Shown here: piece after piece, positions 62,738-64,000 of the stretch
Layout of the letters: each line of letters begins with the position of its first letter
Position numbering within the stretch: the stretch's first letter is position 1
Assembly (NCBI RefSeq): GCF_000187895.1
Contig: NZ_DS990135.1
Location: forward strand, 62,001-126,000
Direction of reading: 5' to 3'
DNA: 64,000 bases
Source of the DNA: Phocaeicola plebeius DSM 17135
GTDB taxonomy: Bacteria; Bacteroidota; Bacteroidia; Bacteroidales; Bacteroidaceae
Notes under the pieces: generated by a model
The model's database searches: none
What the model saw: the letters and a program-made list of their open reading frames with translations, nothing else
What the model was told of the DNA's origin: nothing
Translations under genes and position numbers: made by a program

Positions 62738-63763
62738 TTACTGGCCGTCCTCCGTGGAGGAACAGATGCCACACGAGATTTTCAGATCATCGTTCCAATC
62801 CTTGTTTTCCGAAAGTTCGACGTTCTTCAGTTTCCGTACCTTGTTGCGGAGTTCATCGTTACTCAGGCTCTCGACATCAGTCGTATCGCCATGAAAGTAA
62901 CGATGCAGCCATAGAGTGTACTTGTGCCCTTGTTTGTCGTTGTCAAAGATGCTCCGGAGCTCCTTTACCTGGTTCTTGTCAAGAATCAGGCGTAATAGCC
63001 TCATTTGTCCTTCCGTGAATGTCCCTTCCGTAGATACATATACAAGATTGAGGTCGTTTCCGGAATGGCGTAATTGATAGTGGGAGATACAGTCTATAAA
63101 TGACTCCCCAATGTAGAGAATGTCTATCGGGCGGCTTTTGTCATGGTTGCTGGTCGCCAGACAGTCGAACTTGCCACCGATAATCCCTTTGAATGTTTCA
63201 TTTCGTTGAGAAATGGCTTGCACACCGTTTTCATTGTACATCTTGATGCACACGTTGCGGTAAACACTCCCTTTGTTCTTTACCTCCCGGATAAAGAAAG
63301 TGTCTTTGAAGAACCGGCTTTCAATGCTTTCTTTCAGGATACCTCTTTTCTGGAGATAATTGCCCTTGTAGGGTTGTAGCTGGCTCAAGTAGAATTGAAG
63401 TTCGTCCGCTCTCATGCTTGTGTTACCTACTTCATACCGGCTTTTTTCGGGTGTCGTGATGCGGTTGGTGTTGATGTAGTTCTGAAGGATCTCCCCCACC
63501 TCGCGCAAGGACGGCATTTTTCCGGTTGTTTCAAATAGATGTTCCTGCATCAGATCCATGATACTGCGGCCACGCACGCTGTCACTATGCACGTCCCAAT
63601 AGGTGTATTGGTTCTGCGAGTTCCGCTTGATGACGATGGTATGCGTTCCGTTGCTCATTTTGGGACAGGAGTTGGAAGAGCCTTCCACGATTTTCCATCC
63701 TAGTTCCAGCAGGAAATCGGGCAGAGAAATGGTTGTTTTTATCTGATTGAAATCGACTTTCAT
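62738..63763 (-). CDS. Toprim-domain (DUF3991-type) protein
   Basis: 341 residues. N-terminal zinc-finger-like/DUF3991-like part (ISLPDFLLELGWKIVEGSSN ... HSDSVRGRSIMDLMQEH), then a Toprim domain: acidic residue in ILYIGESFIDCISHYQ (about 220), DxD in LRSIFDNDKQGHKYTL (about 275). Similar to primase-like proteins that act in conjugative replication, but lacks a clear primase zinc domain. Confidence 0.8.
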   Translation of the reverse strand: MKVDFNQIKTTISLPDFLLELGWKIVEGSSNSCPKMSNGTHTIVIKRNSQNQYTYWDVHSDSVRGRSIMDLMQEHLFETTGKMPSLREVGEILQNYINTNRITTPEKSRYEVGNTSMRADELQFYLSQLQPYKGNYLQKRGILKESIESRFFKDTFFIREVKNKGSVYRNVCIKMYNENGVQAISQRNETFKGIIGGKFDCLATSNHDKSRPIDILYIGESFIDCISHYQLRHSGNDLNLVYVSTEGTFTEGQMRLLRLILDKNQVKELRSIFDNDKQGHKYTLWLHRYFHGDTTDVESLSNDELRNKVRKLKNVELSENKDWNDDLKISCGICSSTEDGQ

Positions 63764-63823
63764 AACGTTGACTGGATTAGTTGAATCTCATTTTATCTGA
63801 GCTTAGATTATAAATGAGAAAGA

Positions 63824-63842
63824 TTATCTTTCATAAAGATAA
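63824..63842. promoter_or_regulatory. Palindrome upstream of the Toprim gene
   Basis: TTATCTTT/AAAGATAA with a 3-nt centre, containing TATCTTT on both strands. Candidate promoter/operator of 63763. Confidence 0.45.
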
Positions 63843-63898
63843 GAAATATCATCTAAATATGGAAGAGAAAGTATATGTTTTTTGATTCGTCTGCATTT

Positions 63899-64000
63899 TT
63901 ATTTCAAGGTACTGTAAACCAAATCAACAGTAGTGTCTATACCGGGAACGGCCTCCAACTGTTTGCTCTGGTTGAATACGCTTTCCCCGTCTTTTTTTAT
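63899..64000 (-). CDS. Partial C-terminus of an unknown protein
   Basis: 33 codons and a stop, entering from the right edge (…VFNQSKQLEAVPGIDTTVDL, VYSTLK). Not identified. Confidence 0.55.
   Translation of the reverse strand: MKKDGESVFNQSKQLEAVPGIDTTVDLVYSTLK

Overview
The window looks like a gut Bacteroidales chromosome (Bacteroides, Phocaeicola or Parabacteroides type). The evidence is a SusC/SusD pair followed by carbohydrate-active enzymes and a hybrid two-component sensor, a fimbrillin operon, an RteA relic, and many promoters of the Bacteroidota form TTTG-N19..21-TAnnTTTG. From about 9.03 kb to the end it is almost entirely mobile or accessory DNA.

Layout. 0-9 kb: the end of a polysaccharide-utilisation locus (susC end, susD, two six-hairpin-type glycosidases, and a hybrid sensor cut off just after its membrane helix, where foreign DNA begins). 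9-13 kb: small genes behind long repeated leaders, ending in a broken ssb. 13-16 kb: an IS21-family element whose two sides belong to different genes. 15.7-22 kb: two minus-strand hipBA modules, a broken antitoxin and an AAA ATPase. 21.6-26.5 kb: a membrane LuxR-type regulator beside a fimbrial operon. 26.6-30 kb: ParA with a small partner, a RhuM/PLD gene and a serine recombinase. 30-34 kb: an RteA scar, an MBL/DUF5131/SPL radical-SAM operon with an AraC regulator, then gene scraps. 35-40 kb: relaxase with MobC, an IS1380-like relic, and a replication initiator with eight iterons (a plasmid-like backbone). 40-47 kb: radC, a resolvase, a frameshifted second RhuM/PLD gene, mazEF and HU. 47-64 kb: blocks of unknown small genes, a methylase-like gene, a phosphoribosyltransferase/SLOG pair, DUF3791/DUF3990, two ssb genes around a third hipBA, pcfK/pcfJ and a Toprim protein.

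The most striking feature is about 6 kb of long (330-970 bp) structured intergenic leaders present in at least ten copies, all on the + strand, each just upstream of a gene or block: three ssb genes, radC, an LPD11-domain gene, the methylase block, the PRTase/SLOG pair and pcfK/pcfJ. They share sub-motifs across otherwise diverged families, contain hairpins with compensatory changes, carry a conserved CAAAnnTA box (a Bacteroidota -7 element on the minus strand), and in the two intact ssb units a 25-nt leader segment is complementary to the 3' end of the same unit. Multi-copy, one-orientation, hairpin-rich DNA in front of ssb and anti-host-type genes resembles the single-stranded-DNA promoters (Frpo/ssi) of the F-plasmid leading region. 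My inference is that these are a Bacteroidota counterpart, or another shared leader-RNA control system. That is a hypothesis.

The accessory block is also rich in toxin-antitoxin modules (three hipBA, mazEF, a DUF3791/DUF3990 candidate) and in recombination scars (rteA, hipA, ssb, aldo/keto reductase, AraC, IS1380 fragments), consistent with a mosaic of several integrated elements.
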